Shown here: in pieces, positions 1 through 8,573 of the stretch
Position numbering within the stretch: the stretch's first letter is position 1
Layout: every line of letters starts with the position of its first letter
NCBI RefSeq assembly: GCF_014640115.1
Contig: NZ_BMGI01000002.1
Location: forward strand, 620,001 to 684,000
DNA from: Sinisalibacter lacisalsi
Lineage (GTDB): Bacteria > Pseudomonadota > Alphaproteobacteria > Rhodobacterales > Rhodobacteraceae
DNA length: 64,000 nt
Direction: 5' to 3'
Position numbers and translations under genes: made by a program
Notes under the pieces: model-generated
Databases searched by the model: none
What the model saw: the letters and a program-made list of their open reading frames with translations, nothing else
What the model was told of the DNA's origin: nothing

Positions 1-30
1 GTCGCTGTCGGTATATTCAACGAATTTCAT
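1..30 (-). CDS. pgl: 6-phosphogluconolactonase, N-terminal fragment at window edge
   Basis: Only the first ten codons are inside the window and they read MKFVEYTDSD. The start ATG overlaps the TGA of the upstream zwf gene (ATGA), so the two are translationally coupled. The identification rests on this short N-terminus and on the zwf-pgl order common in alphaproteobacteria. The product would hydrolyse 6-phosphogluconolactone made by Zwf. The rest of the gene lies to the left of the window. Confidence 0.6.
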   Translation of the reverse strand, partial: MKFVEYTDSD

Positions 31-1481
31 GAGCCAATCTCCCTCCAGCGGCGGCCATCCCTGTGCATCAGGATAAGCGCCTCCTCCGGCCCCGTCGACC
101 CGGCTTCGTAAGAGATCGGCTTCTCTTCGCGCGCATCCCATGCGGCGATCACCGGATCGGTCCAGGCCCAGGCCGCCTCGACCTCGTCGCCGCGCATGAA
201 CAGCGTCTGGTTGCCGCGGATCACATCCATGATCAGCCGCTCGTAGGCGTCGGGCACGTCGGCGGCCTCCTCGCCGAGCGCCTCGGCGAAGGTCATGTCG
301 AGCGGCACGTCGATCAGCCGCATACCCCCCGGGCCGGGCTCCTTGATCGTCACCGTCAGGTCCATCCCCTCGTTCGGCTGAAGCCTGATGGTGAGCTCGT
401 TGGCGCTCTGGCCGGTGTCTTCCTCGAAGATCGAATGCGGCGGCTCCTTGAAGCGCACCACGATCTCGCTCACCCGCGCCTTCATCCGCTTGCCGGTGCG
501 CAGGTAGAACGGCGTGCCGTTCCAGCGCCAGTTCGACACGTGCAGCTTCATCGCGATGAAGCTCTCGGTACGGCTGGCGGGGTTCTCGGCATCGTCGCGG
601 TAGGAGGGTGTATCGGCCCCGGCGCGGTATTGCCCGCGCACCACGTCGCCCGGCTCCACCGGGTCGAGCGCGCGGATCACCTTGAGCTTCTCGTCGCGCA
701 CCGCGTCGGGATCGAACTTCGCCGGCGGCTCCATCGCGATCAGGCACAGAAGTTGCATCAGGTGGTTCTGCACCATGTCCCGCATCGCGCCCGACTTGTC
801 GTAATAGGCGCCGCGCCCGCCCACGCCGACGGTCTCGGCCACGGTGATCTGGACATGGTCGATATACTGGTTGCGCCACAGCGGCTCGAACAGCAGGTTG
901 CCGAAGCGCACTGCCATGAGGTTCTGCACCGTCTCCTTGCCGAGGTAATGGTCGATCCGGTAGATCTGCTGTTCGTCGAAATGCCGCGCCAGCATCGCGT
1001 TCAGGTCACGCGCCGAGGCGAGGTCGTGGCCGAAGGGCTTTTCCACCACGATCCGCGCCTCCGGCCCGGCGATCTTGTGCTTGTGCAGCCGCTTGGCGAG
1101 ATCGCCGAACAGCGCCGGGGCAACCGAGAAATAGAACGCCTGGACCACGCCCGCGCGCATCTTCTGCGACAGGTCGGGCCAGCCATGGGTGCCGGTCGCG
1201 TCGATGCCGACGTAATCGAGCCGGGCGAGGAAGGCTTCGACGCTTTCGGCATCGCGCTTCGAGGCAGGCAGAACCTCGTTCAGCGCGTCGGCAACCTGCG
1301 CGCGGTAGGCCTCGGCCGACATGTCGGAGCGCGCCGCGCCGACGATTCGCGCGTCGTCGGGAATCTGGCCGTCGCGAAAGCGCCGGTAGAGTCCGGGCAG
1401 GATCTTGCGCCGGGCAAGGTCGCCGGTGCCGCCGAAGATCACCAGATCGAACGCCTCCACCGGGATGACACGCGAAACCAT
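27..1481 (-). CDS. zwf: glucose-6-phosphate 1-dehydrogenase
   Basis: Cytoplasmic enzyme that oxidises glucose-6-phosphate to 6-phosphogluconolactone with NAD(P)+, the entry to the Entner-Doudoroff and oxidative pentose phosphate routes. The 484-residue length is normal for the family. The dinucleotide-binding GGTGDLA lies at residues 17-23, EKPFG at 147-151 and the active-site signature RIDHYLGK at 175-182. It begins an operon that continues into pgl with an ATGA overlap. A perfect palindrome and a related imperfect copy lie 20-50 bases upstream of the start and may be an operator. Confidence 0.97.
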   Translation of the reverse strand: MVSRVIPVEAFDLVIFGGTGDLARRKILPGLYRRFRDGQIPDDARIVGAARSDMSAEAYRAQVADALNEVLPASKRDAESVEAFLARLDYVGIDATGTHGWPDLSQKMRAGVVQAFYFSVAPALFGDLAKRLHKHKIAGPEARIVVEKPFGHDLASARDLNAMLARHFDEQQIYRIDHYLGKETVQNLMAVRFGNLLFEPLWRNQYIDHVQITVAETVGVGGRGAYYDKSGAMRDMVQNHLMQLLCLIAMEPPAKFDPDAVRDEKLKVIRALDPVEPGDVVRGQYRAGADTPSYRDDAENPASRTESFIAMKLHVSNWRWNGTPFYLRTGKRMKARVSEIVVRFKEPPHSIFEEDTGQSANELTIRLQPNEGMDLTVTIKEPGPGGMRLIDVPLDMTFAEALGEEAADVPDAYERLIMDVIRGNQTLFMRGDEVEAAWAWTDPVIAAWDAREEKPISYEAGSTGPEEALILMHRDGRRWREIGS

Positions 1482-1500
1482 GGCTCTGCTCCATTCTTGG

Positions 1501-1531
1501 GTTAACGCTGAATTCTCGGGTTAGCGCTAAC
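1501..1531. promoter_or_regulatory. candidate tandem operator upstream of zwf
   Basis: The 12-base perfect palindrome GTTAGCGCTAAC occupies 1520-1531, and a degenerate copy, GTTAACGCTGAA, occupies 1501-1512, centred 19 bases away. A TTAGCGCTAA core with a central CG is typical of LacI-family operators, so a sugar-responsive repressor of the zwf operon is a reasonable inference. No LacI gene is visible nearby. Confidence 0.5.
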
Positions 1532-1625
1532 GAAAAGCGCCGCGCCCGTCTGTTACGTTGTCCCGCGCGCCCTGTCTAGCACCGCCATGTAACGGCGCAA
1601 CCCCGGGCGGCATTTGCGCAACGGC

Positions 1626-1937
1626 TCAGGCGTCGGGGCCGAACCCGTCGATGCCGTGCCGCCGGGCAAACCATGCGAACAGCGGCATCTCGATCGCCAG
1701 CATGGTGATGAGCGAGAACCAGAACCAGTTGAGGTTGACGAAGACGAGCGAAAACCGCGCGCCCGTGCCCCAGAAGAGCGCGCCAGCGAGGCCGAGCGCG
1801 AGCCCCGATACCGCGAGATCGGCCCGCATGATCCTGACGGCCGTGAGCGGACGCATGGTGGGATAGATCCCGAGGTAGGCCACCAGCAGGATCGCGGCGT
1901 TGATGATCAGGATCTGGGCTTCCGGCGGCAGGGTCAT
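1626..1937 (-). CDS. small integral membrane protein of unknown function
   Basis: 103 residues, starting at the ATG at 1937, which gives MTLPPEAQILII. The frame stays open upstream, but that stretch is Arg-rich shadow sequence over the divergent flavoprotein gene and was excluded. Three to four hydrophobic segments are visible (about residues 8-26, 41-60 and 62-90), the last rich in Trp and Phe, and the C-terminus is short and polar. I recognise no family motif. It is divergent from the flavoprotein gene at 2007, with about 70 bases between the two starts. Confidence 0.6.
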   Translation of the reverse strand: MTLPPEAQILIINAAILLVAYLGIYPTMRPLTAVRIMRADLAVSGLALGLAGALFWGTGARFSLVFVNLNWFWFSLITMLAIEMPLFAWFARRHGIDGFGPDA

Positions 1938-2006
1938 GGCTTCCTCGTGACGGGTGGCGCGCCCGCCCCTTGCCACGGCGCGCGTGGCGTGTTCAACCCC
2001 GCCCCC

Positions 2007-3179
2007 ATGAGCGAGGCGTATCACACCATCATCATCGGCGCGGGCGCGGCGGGGCTGTTCTGCGCCGCCCACGCGGGCGGGCGCACGCTGGTGCTCGACC
2101 ATGCCGCCAAGCCCGCCGAGAAGGTGCGCATCTCCGGCGGCGGGCGCTGCAATTTCACCAATCTCGACGTGACGGCGGCGAATTTTCTATCGGAAAACCC
2201 GCATTTCGCCAAGTCGGCGCTGGCGCGCTACACGCAGTGGGATTTCATCGAGCTTGTGTCGCGCCACGGCATTGCCTGGCACGAGAAAACACTCGGGCAA
2301 TTGTTCTGCGACGGCAAATCCACGCAAATCGTCGAGATGCTGCTCGCCGAGGCGCGCGGCGCCGGCGCCGAGCTGCGGCTTTCCACCCCGGTGCGCGAGG
2401 TGGCCCATGCCGACGGGCGCTTCCGCCTGGGCACCGATGCCGGACCGCTCACCGCGCGCACCCTCGTGATCGCCACCGGCGGCAAATCGATCCCCAAGAT
2501 GGGCGCCACCGGCTTCGCCTACGACATCGCGCGCCAGTTCGGCCACGCGGTGACGGAGACCCGCCCCGCCCTCGTGCCGCTCACCTTCGGCGACCGTTTC
2601 GCCCCGCTCTCCGGCGTGTCGCTGCCGGCGCGCGCCTTCAACGCCCGCGCCGGGTTTGACGAACAGATCCTGTTCACTCATCGCGGCCTCTCCGGCCCGG
2701 CGATCCTCCAGCTTTCCTCTTACTGGCGCGAGGGCGAGGCGATCACGCTCGATCTCGCGCCGGGGCGCGACCTCTTCGCCTTCCTGCGCGACGAACGCCA
2801 GCGCGCCGGGCGGCGGGCGCTCTCGACCGTGCTCGCGGGCCTCCTGCCCGCCCGGCTCGTCGATCACCTCGCGCCCGGGCTTGGCCTCGCCGCCCGCCTG
2901 GCCGACCAGCCCGACGCGCGGCTGCGCGAGATCGCCGAGGCGCTGCACGGCTGGCATCTCACCCCCACCGGCTCCGAGGGCTACCGCACCGCGGAGGTGA
3001 CGCTGGGCGGGATCGCGACCGGCGGGCTTTCGTCGCAGACGATGGAATCGCGCCACCTGCCCGGCCTCTACTTCATCGGCGAGGCGGTGGACGTGACCGG
3101 CTGGCTCGGAGGCTACAACTTCCAGTGGGCCTGGGCGTCCGCCCACGCCGCGGGCACGGCGATCGCCGGGCAGCCCTAG
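2007..3179 (+). CDS. BaiN/RdsA-type NAD(P)/FAD-dependent oxidoreductase
   Basis: 390-residue cytoplasmic flavoprotein of the HI0933/YhiN family, whose physiological substrate is usually unknown. The N-terminal Rossmann motif GAGAAGL is at residues 11-17, followed by the family signature GGGRCNFTN at 44-52. The C-terminal FAD-contacting segment ends in GLYFIGEAVDVTGWLGGYN. The ATG at 2007 places the FAD motif at the usual distance from the start; the frame is open further upstream but encodes unlikely charged sequence. It stands alone with no operon partner. Confidence 0.88.
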   Translation: MSEAYHTIIIGAGAAGLFCAAHAGGRTLVLDHAAKPAEKVRISGGGRCNFTNLDVTAANFLSENPHFAKSALARYTQWDFIELVSRHGIAWHEKTLGQLFCDGKSTQIVEMLLAEARGAGAELRLSTPVREVAHADGRFRLGTDAGPLTARTLVIATGGKSIPKMGATGFAYDIARQFGHAVTETRPALVPLTFGDRFAPLSGVSLPARAFNARAGFDEQILFTHRGLSGPAILQLSSYWREGEAITLDLAPGRDLFAFLRDERQRAGRRALSTVLAGLLPARLVDHLAPGLGLAARLADQPDARLREIAEALHGWHLTPTGSEGYRTAEVTLGGIATGGLSSQTMESRHLPGLYFIGEAVDVTGWLGGYNFQWAWASAHAAGTAIAGQP

Positions 3180-3199
3180 GGCCGCCCGGCGCGGTTTCG

Positions 3200-3550
3200 C
3201 TATTGCCTGGTCCAGATCTCGGCGTCGCAGATCGCGCCGCCGAGCACGCAACCCTCGATCTTGAGCCTCTCGCGGCCGATCAGGACGGTGCCGGCGAAGG
3301 TCATGAACCCCGGCATGTCGGGGTGCTTCATCTTCGGCCCTTTCCAGGTGCCCGGGCTCTCCTGAACCATGCCGTGGCACATCTCGAACCCGTCCGACGC
3401 GCGGGTGCAGAACAGACGCCCGCCATCGTCCGTCACCTTGATGACCTGCGTGCCCTCGCGCAGCCACTCGGTGGTGCCGGCCGCGGCCGGCAGGGCCACA
3501 AAGGTTACAGCCGCCGCGGCAAGCGCGGCCCAGGTATTGATCCGTTTCAT
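3200..3550 (-). CDS. secreted DUF2147-like protein
   Basis: 116 residues with a clear Sec signal peptide (MKRINTW, an Ala/Val-rich core, probable cleavage after AAAG near residue 25). The mature part is short. Its end, with RLKIEGCVLGGAICDAEIWTR, resembles the C-terminal segment of DUF2147 proteins, in which a GC-LGG-C-W pattern is common. Four Cys residues suggest disulfides in the periplasm. Function unknown. It is convergent with the flavoprotein gene and divergent from xth. Confidence 0.65.
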   Translation of the reverse strand: MKRINTWAALAAAAVTFVALPAAAGTTEWLREGTQVIKVTDDGGRLFCTRASDGFEMCHGMVQESPGTWKGPKMKHPDMPGFMTFAGTVLIGRERLKIEGCVLGGAICDAEIWTRQ

Positions 3551-3713
3551 GTGTTCCTCCCTTGGATCCTTCGCTTATCAATGCGAATATTCAGATAGTA
3601 GCATCAATGCATATCCACCCTGCAACCCCCTTGCCCAAGCGGCGCGCCGGCAGAGCGTTGTGCCCGCGTGGCAAGCCCGCTAACCTCGCGCCAAACCAGT
3701 CCGGGGAGCGCGC

Positions 3714-4514
3714 ATGAAAGTCGCCAGTTTCAACATCAATGGCATCAAGGCCCGCCTTCCGGCGGTGCTCGACTGGCTGCAAGAGGCCGCGCCCGACGTG
3801 GCGATTCTGCAGGAGATCAAGACGGTGGACGCGGGCTTCCCCCGCGAGCCTTTCGAAGACATGGGCTACAACGTGGAAACCCATGGGCAAAAAAGCTTCA
3901 ACGGCGTGGCGCTGATCTCGAAATTGCCGCTCGAGGACGTGGTGCGCGGGCTGCCCGACCCGGAAGGCGCCGGTCGCGAGGGCGCCGACGACGAGGAAGC
4001 GCGCTACATCGAGGCCACCGTGGTGGGCGCGCGTGCGGTGCGGATCTGCGGCCTCTACCTGCCCAACGGCAACCCCGCGCCGGGGCCGAAATACGATTAC
4101 AAGCTGCGCTGGATGGAGCGCCTGGAAGCGCGCGCCAAGGCGTTGCTTTCGCAGGAAGAATGCTTTCTGATGGCGGGGGATTACAACGTCATCCCGCAAG
4201 CCGAGGACGCCGCCCGCCCGGAGGCCTGGACCGATGACGCGCTGTTCCTGCCCGAAACCCGCGCGGCCTTTCGCCGGCTCGTCAACCTCGGCCTCACCGA
4301 CGCGCTGCGCGCCCGCACCCTGGCGCCCGAGTTCTACACCTACTGGGATTTCCAGCGCGGGGCCTGGGCCCGCAACGATGGTATCCGCATCGACCATTTC
4401 CTGCTCTCGCCACAATGCGCCGACCTGCTCGAGGATTGCCGCATCGACAAGGAAGTGCGCGCCCGCGAAAAGCCCTCCGACCACGTGCCGATCTGGGTGA
4501 GCCTCGCGGCGTAA
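3714..4514 (+). CDS. xth: exodeoxyribonuclease III
   Basis: 266-residue exonuclease III / AP endonuclease of the EEP fold, which cleaves 5' to abasic sites in base-excision repair. The catalytic set is present: Asn7 in SFNING, Glu34 in QEIK, Asp156 and Asn158 in GDYNV, and the terminal Asp256-His257 of SDHVP. The length is usual. A GGGGAG ribosome site precedes the ATG. The nucleoside hydrolase gene starts 9 bases downstream, so the two are probably co-transcribed. Confidence 0.96.
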   Translation: MKVASFNINGIKARLPAVLDWLQEAAPDVAILQEIKTVDAGFPREPFEDMGYNVETHGQKSFNGVALISKLPLEDVVRGLPDPEGAGREGADDEEARYIEATVVGARAVRICGLYLPNGNPAPGPKYDYKLRWMERLEARAKALLSQEECFLMAGDYNVIPQAEDAARPEAWTDDALFLPETRAAFRRLVNLGLTDALRARTLAPEFYTYWDFQRGAWARNDGIRIDHFLLSPQCADLLEDCRIDKEVRAREKPSDHVPIWVSLAA

Positions 4515-4523
4515 AATCATATC

Positions 4524-5462
4524 ATGGCGCGAAAAATCATCATCGACACCGATCCGGGGCAGGATGACGCCGTCGCCATCCTGCTGGCGCTGGCCAGCCC
4601 CGAGATCGCGCTTCTGGGCATCACCGCGGTGGCCGGGAACGTGCCGCTGGCGCGCACCGCCGAGAACGCCCGGATCGTCTGCGAACTGGCGGGGCGAGAG
4701 GATGTGAAGGTCTTCGCCGGCTGCGATGCGCCGTTGCGCCGCCCGCTGGTGACGGCCGAACACGTTCACGGTAAGACCGGGCTCGACGGGCCGGAACTCT
4801 GGACGCCGCAAATGCCGCTCCAGCCCGGCCACGGTGTCGACTTCATCATCGACACGCTGCGCGCCGAGCCTGCGGGAACGGTCACGCTCTGCCCGATCGG
4901 GCCGCTCACCAACATCGCCACTGCGCTGGAAAAAGCCCCCGATATCGCGCCCCGCGTCGCGGAGATCGTGGCTATGGGCGGGGCCTATTTCGAGGTGGGC
5001 AACATTACCCCGGCGGCCGAGTTCAACATCTATGTCGATCCGGAAGCCGCTGATATCGTGTTCAAATCCGGCATCCCGATCACCGTGATGCCGCTTGACG
5101 TGACGCACAAGGCGCTGGTCACCCGCGCCCGACTGGAGGCCTTCGCGGCACTCGGCACCCGCACCGGGCGTTTCACCGCCGAGATGCTGGATTTCTTCGA
5201 ACGCTTCGATATCGCCAAGTATGGCTCCGAGGGCGGCCCGCTGCACGACCCGACCACCATCGCCTGGCTCCTGAAGCCCGGGTTGTTCACCGGACGGCAC
5301 GTCAACGTCGAGGTCGAAACGCAATCCGATCTCACCCGCGGCATGACCGTGGCCGACTGGTGGGGCGTGACCGACCGCGCGCCCAACGCCACCTTCATCG
5401 GCGACATCGACGCCGACGGGTTCTTCGCCCTGCTCACCGAGCGGCTCGCGCGGCTGCCATGA
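4524..5462 (+). CDS. nucleoside hydrolase (IunH/Rih type)
   Basis: 312-residue ribonucleoside hydrolase that cleaves the N-glycosidic bond of nucleosides for salvage. The calcium-binding signature DTDPGQDDA is at residues 8-16, AGNVPL near residue 37 and the C-terminal GGPLHDP segment supplies the remaining metal/catalytic region. These motifs place it in the inosine-uridine preferring family; base specificity cannot be read from sequence. It follows xth by 9 bases, which fits a nucleotide repair and salvage unit. Confidence 0.95.
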   Translation: MARKIIIDTDPGQDDAVAILLALASPEIALLGITAVAGNVPLARTAENARIVCELAGREDVKVFAGCDAPLRRPLVTAEHVHGKTGLDGPELWTPQMPLQPGHGVDFIIDTLRAEPAGTVTLCPIGPLTNIATALEKAPDIAPRVAEIVAMGGAYFEVGNITPAAEFNIYVDPEAADIVFKSGIPITVMPLDVTHKALVTRARLEAFAALGTRTGRFTAEMLDFFERFDIAKYGSEGGPLHDPTTIAWLLKPGLFTGRHVNVEVETQSDLTRGMTVADWWGVTDRAPNATFIGDIDADGFFALLTERLARLP

Positions 5463-5544
5463 GGCGGAGGCCCCGCCTCGACACCAACGCCGAAGCCTGA
5501 TAAAATGCGTCTCTTAGACCCAATTTGTCGACGGCGCGAAAGTG

Positions 5545-6321
5545 ATGCTCACCAAGCCGTTTCTCCCGGTTGCCCTCTCGGCCATTGCCGCCGCACTCAC
5601 CATCATCGCGTCCATCCTCGGCCTGCGCGATCCAGGGCTCTACCGCCACTTGACACCTGAAAGGCTGATCCCGGGCGCGATCTCGCAGGACCTTGTCAGC
5701 CTCGGCGTCGCCGTCGGCCTCCTTGCCCTCGCCGCCCGCCTCGCCGCTGGCGCCAGCGCGCGGTTCTGGGCGGTCTGGCTCGGGCTCCTGGGCTATCTCG
5801 TCTACGGCTACGGGCTCTATGCCTTCGAGACGATCATCAACCCACTGTTTCTCTTCTACATCGCCATCTTCTCGGCCAGCCTCTGGGCGCTGCTTGCCTT
5901 TTTCGCCCGCGCCGATCGGGGCAAGCTCGCGGCCAAGGCCCCGCCCCGGCGGCTCACCGCCGCCCTCTTCACCCTGCTCATCGCGCTGTTCGCGGCGCTC
6001 TGGCTGTCGATCCTGATCCCGGCAATGCAGACGCGCACGGCACCCGACGCGGCGACGATCTTCGTCTTCGATTTCGGCTTCGTCCTGCCCGCGCTCGCCT
6101 TCGCCGCCGCCATGCTGTGGCGCGCAGACCCTTGGGGCGACCTGCTCGCGCTGCCATTGCTGATCAAGTCGGGCACGCTTGGCATCTCGGTGTTGATCGG
6201 ATCCCTTCTGGCACCGATGTTTGGCCTGCCGATCAACCCCGGAGAGGTTGCCACCTACGCCATTCTCGGGCTGCTGCCGCTTGCCCTCACGATCCCGTGG
6301 TGGCGCGCGCTGACCCCCTAG
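5545..6321 (+). CDS. polytopic membrane protein of unknown function
   Basis: 258 residues from the ATG at 5545; a GTG immediately before it (5542) is an equally possible start. About seven hydrophobic segments span the length, with a charged loop near residues 125-140. I recognise no conserved motif or transporter signature. It stands alone between the nucleoside hydrolase and selO, about 30 bases before the latter. Confidence 0.7.
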   Translation: MLTKPFLPVALSAIAAALTIIASILGLRDPGLYRHLTPERLIPGAISQDLVSLGVAVGLLALAARLAAGASARFWAVWLGLLGYLVYGYGLYAFETIINPLFLFYIAIFSASLWALLAFFARADRGKLAAKAPPRRLTAALFTLLIALFAALWLSILIPAMQTRTAPDAATIFVFDFGFVLPALAFAAAMLWRADPWGDLLALPLLIKSGTLGISVLIGSLLAPMFGLPINPGEVATYAILGLLPLALTIPWWRALTP

Positions 6322-6353
6322 CGCGGGGCCGCGAGAAGGCTTAGCTTCTCCCC

Positions 6354-7769
6354 ATGCGTGCGACATTCGACAATTCATACACCCGCCTGCCCGACCGGCT
6401 CTTCGCCCGGCAGGCACCCGTTCCCGTGGCCAATCCCGCCCTCGTGGAGGTGAACGCCCCGCTTGCGCGCGAGCTGGGCATCGACCCGGCCAGCATCACG
6501 GCGCAGGTGATCGCGGGCAACGTGGTGCCAGAAGGAGCCGATCCGATCGCCCAGCTATACGCCGGCCACCAGTTCGGCAACTGGGTGCCGCAGCTTGGCG
6601 ACGGGCGCGCGGTGCTGCTCGGCGAGGTCGTCGACATTCACGGCGCGCGGCGCGACATCCAGCTCAAGGGCGCGGGCCGCACGCCGTTCTCGCGCGGAGG
6701 CGACGGGCGGGCGTGGCTCGGCCCGGTGCTGCGCGAATACGTGGTGTCGGAGGCGATGCACGCGCTCGGCATTCCCACCACACGTGCGCTGGCGGCGGCC
6801 ACCACGGGCGAAGATGTTTACCGCGAAGGGCCGATGCCCGGCGCGGTTCTGGCGCGGGTGGCGGCGAGCCATATCCGCGTCGGCACGTTCCAGGCCCTCG
6901 CGGCGCGGCGCGACACCGAGGGGCTGGCCGCGCTCACCGATCACGCCATCGCCCGGCATTACCCCGAGGCCGAGGGCGCGCTCGGGTTGCTCGCGGCCGT
7001 CGCCAAGGCGCAGGCCGCGTTGATCGCGGGCTGGATGAGCGTCGGCTTCATCCATGGCGTGATGAACACCGACAACATGAGCATCGCCGGCGAAACCATC
7101 GACTATGGCCCCTGCGCCTTCATGGACGCCTACCACGGCGCCACGGTGTTCTCCTCGATCGACCGGATGGGGCGCTACGCCTTCCAGAACCAGCCCGATA
7201 TCGCGATGTGGAACCTCGCCCAGCTCGCCAGCGCGCTGCTGCCGTTGATCGACACCGACGAGCAGGCCGCCATCGCCGCCGCGCAAGACGCGCTCGACGG
7301 TTTCGCCCCCGCCTTCCGCGCCGCCTGGCTCGGCCGGTTCCGCGCCAAGCTCGGGCTCACCCGCGCCGAGGAGGGCGACGAGGCGCTGATCGTGGGGCTT
7401 TTGCAGCGGATGTCGACCAGCGGGGCGGATTTCACCAATACCTTCCGCGCGCTGGCCACCAGTGGCGACGCCTCGGCGCTGGTGAACGATGCCGGCGCCT
7501 GGGACAGCTGGGCGCCCGACTGGCGCGCCCGCCTCGCCCGTGAAACCGGCGACACCGGCGCGACCATGCGGGCCGCCAACCCGGCGGTGATCCCGCGCAA
7601 CCACCGGATCGAAGAGATGATCGCGGCCGCCGTGGCGGGCGATTTCGCGCCGTTCCACCGGCTGATGGCGGTGCTCGCCACCCCCTTCGACGAGGGGCCG
7701 GAGACCGCCGAATATGCTAAACCGCCGCGCCCCGAAGAGCGTGTGCGCCAGACCTTCTGCGGCACCTGA
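6354..7769 (+). CDS. selO: protein adenylyltransferase SelO (YdiU family)
   Basis: 471-residue SelO/YdiU pseudokinase-fold enzyme, which transfers AMP from ATP to Ser/Thr/Tyr of target proteins and is linked to redox homeostasis. Visible signatures are the N-terminal [20 protein letters not shown], the glycine-rich DGRAVLLGE and [17 protein letters not shown], and the catalytic [10 protein letters not shown] with its metal-binding YGPCAFMD. The protein ends in QTFCGT; a C-terminal redox Cys is typical of bacterial members and aligns with the Sec region of eukaryotic SELENOO. Full length. Confidence 0.97.
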   Translation: MRATFDNSYTRLPDRLFARQAPVPVANPALVEVNAPLARELGIDPASITAQVIAGNVVPEGADPIAQLYAGHQFGNWVPQLGDGRAVLLGEVVDIHGARRDIQLKGAGRTPFSRGGDGRAWLGPVLREYVVSEAMHALGIPTTRALAAATTGEDVYREGPMPGAVLARVAASHIRVGTFQALAARRDTEGLAALTDHAIARHYPEAEGALGLLAAVAKAQAALIAGWMSVGFIHGVMNTDNMSIAGETIDYGPCAFMDAYHGATVFSSIDRMGRYAFQNQPDIAMWNLAQLASALLPLIDTDEQAAIAAAQDALDGFAPAFRAAWLGRFRAKLGLTRAEEGDEALIVGLLQRMSTSGADFTNTFRALATSGDASALVNDAGAWDSWAPDWRARLARETGDTGATMRAANPAVIPRNHRIEEMIAAAVAGDFAPFHRLMAVLATPFDEGPETAEYAKPPRPEERVRQTFCGT

Positions 7770-7820
7770 GCGCAGAAGGCTTTGTTTTGCCGCCTGGCTG
7801 CCCATATAGGTGAGACAGGC

Positions 7821-8498
7821 ATGAAACTCGCAAGCTACAATATCCGCAAGGCCGTCGGCCTTGACCGTCGCCGCGATCCGGGACGGATCCTCGATGTGGT
7901 CAACCATATCGGGGCCGACGTGATCGTGCTGCAGGAAGCCGACAAGCGGCTTGGCCCGAGGCCGACCGCCCTGCCCCGCCAGCTCATCGCCGACCATACC
8001 GATTACACGCCCGTCGACCTCGCGATCACCGACGTGTCGATCGGCTGGCACGGCAACGCGATTCTCGTGCGCAACGGCTTCGAGGTGGGCGATCCCCAGC
8101 GCATCGACCTGCCGGGGTTGGAGCCGCGCGGCGCTGTTTCGGCGCTGATCGGGGGCAAGCTGCGGGTTGTCGGCGTGCACCTCGGGTTGATGCGCCGCCA
8201 CCGCCATGTTCAGTTGCGCCAGATCCGCCACGCGCTGGAGCAGTGCGACAGCCCCACCGCCGTGCTCGGCGATTTCAACGAATGGTCGCCGCATGCCGGG
8301 ATGGAAGAATTCCAGGACCATTTCGAGATCGTCACCCCCGGCAAGTCGTTCCACGCCTCGCGCCCGATGGCGGCGCTCGACCGCGTCGGGCTGAGCCCGG
8401 GGATCGCGCTCAAACATGGCGGCGTGGTGGAGACGAAGCTTGCGCGGGTGGCCTCCGATCACCTGCCGATCTGGGTTGAAATCGCGCTTCCCGAATAG
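7821..8498 (+). CDS. endonuclease/exonuclease/phosphatase family protein
   Basis: 225 residues of EEP fold. The conserved set runs in order: SYNIRKA at the N-terminus, QEAD near residue 39, GDFNEW near 152 and terminal SDHLPIWVE. The substrate is not evident: metal-dependent nuclease, sphingomyelinase-like and phosphoinositide phosphatase-like members all share this fold. The ATG at 7821 puts the first catalytic Asn at the normal place; the 13 codons upstream are not family-like. It lies 51 bases after selO, in the same direction. Confidence 0.88.
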   Translation: MKLASYNIRKAVGLDRRRDPGRILDVVNHIGADVIVLQEADKRLGPRPTALPRQLIADHTDYTPVDLAITDVSIGWHGNAILVRNGFEVGDPQRIDLPGLEPRGAVSALIGGKLRVVGVHLGLMRRHRHVQLRQIRHALEQCDSPTAVLGDFNEWSPHAGMEEFQDHFEIVTPGKSFHASRPMAALDRVGLSPGIALKHGGVVETKLARVASDHLPIWVEIALPE

Positions 8499-8511
8499 TC
8501 GACCAACTTTA

Positions 8512-8527
8512 TCAGGTATTGACCTGA
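8512..8527. promoter_or_regulatory. inverted repeat upstream of the iron-type binding protein gene
   Basis: TCAGGT-ATTG-ACCTGA is a perfect 6+6 inverted repeat at 8512-8527, 46 bases upstream of the start codon at 8574. It lies in an AT-richer patch where a promoter would be expected. Given the downstream gene, an iron-responsive repressor site is a plausible inference; I cannot assign it to a named regulator. Confidence 0.4.
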
Positions 8528-8573
8528 CAAAATCACTCGGGTATTTCCACCGCATCAATGCATGGAGGACCGC

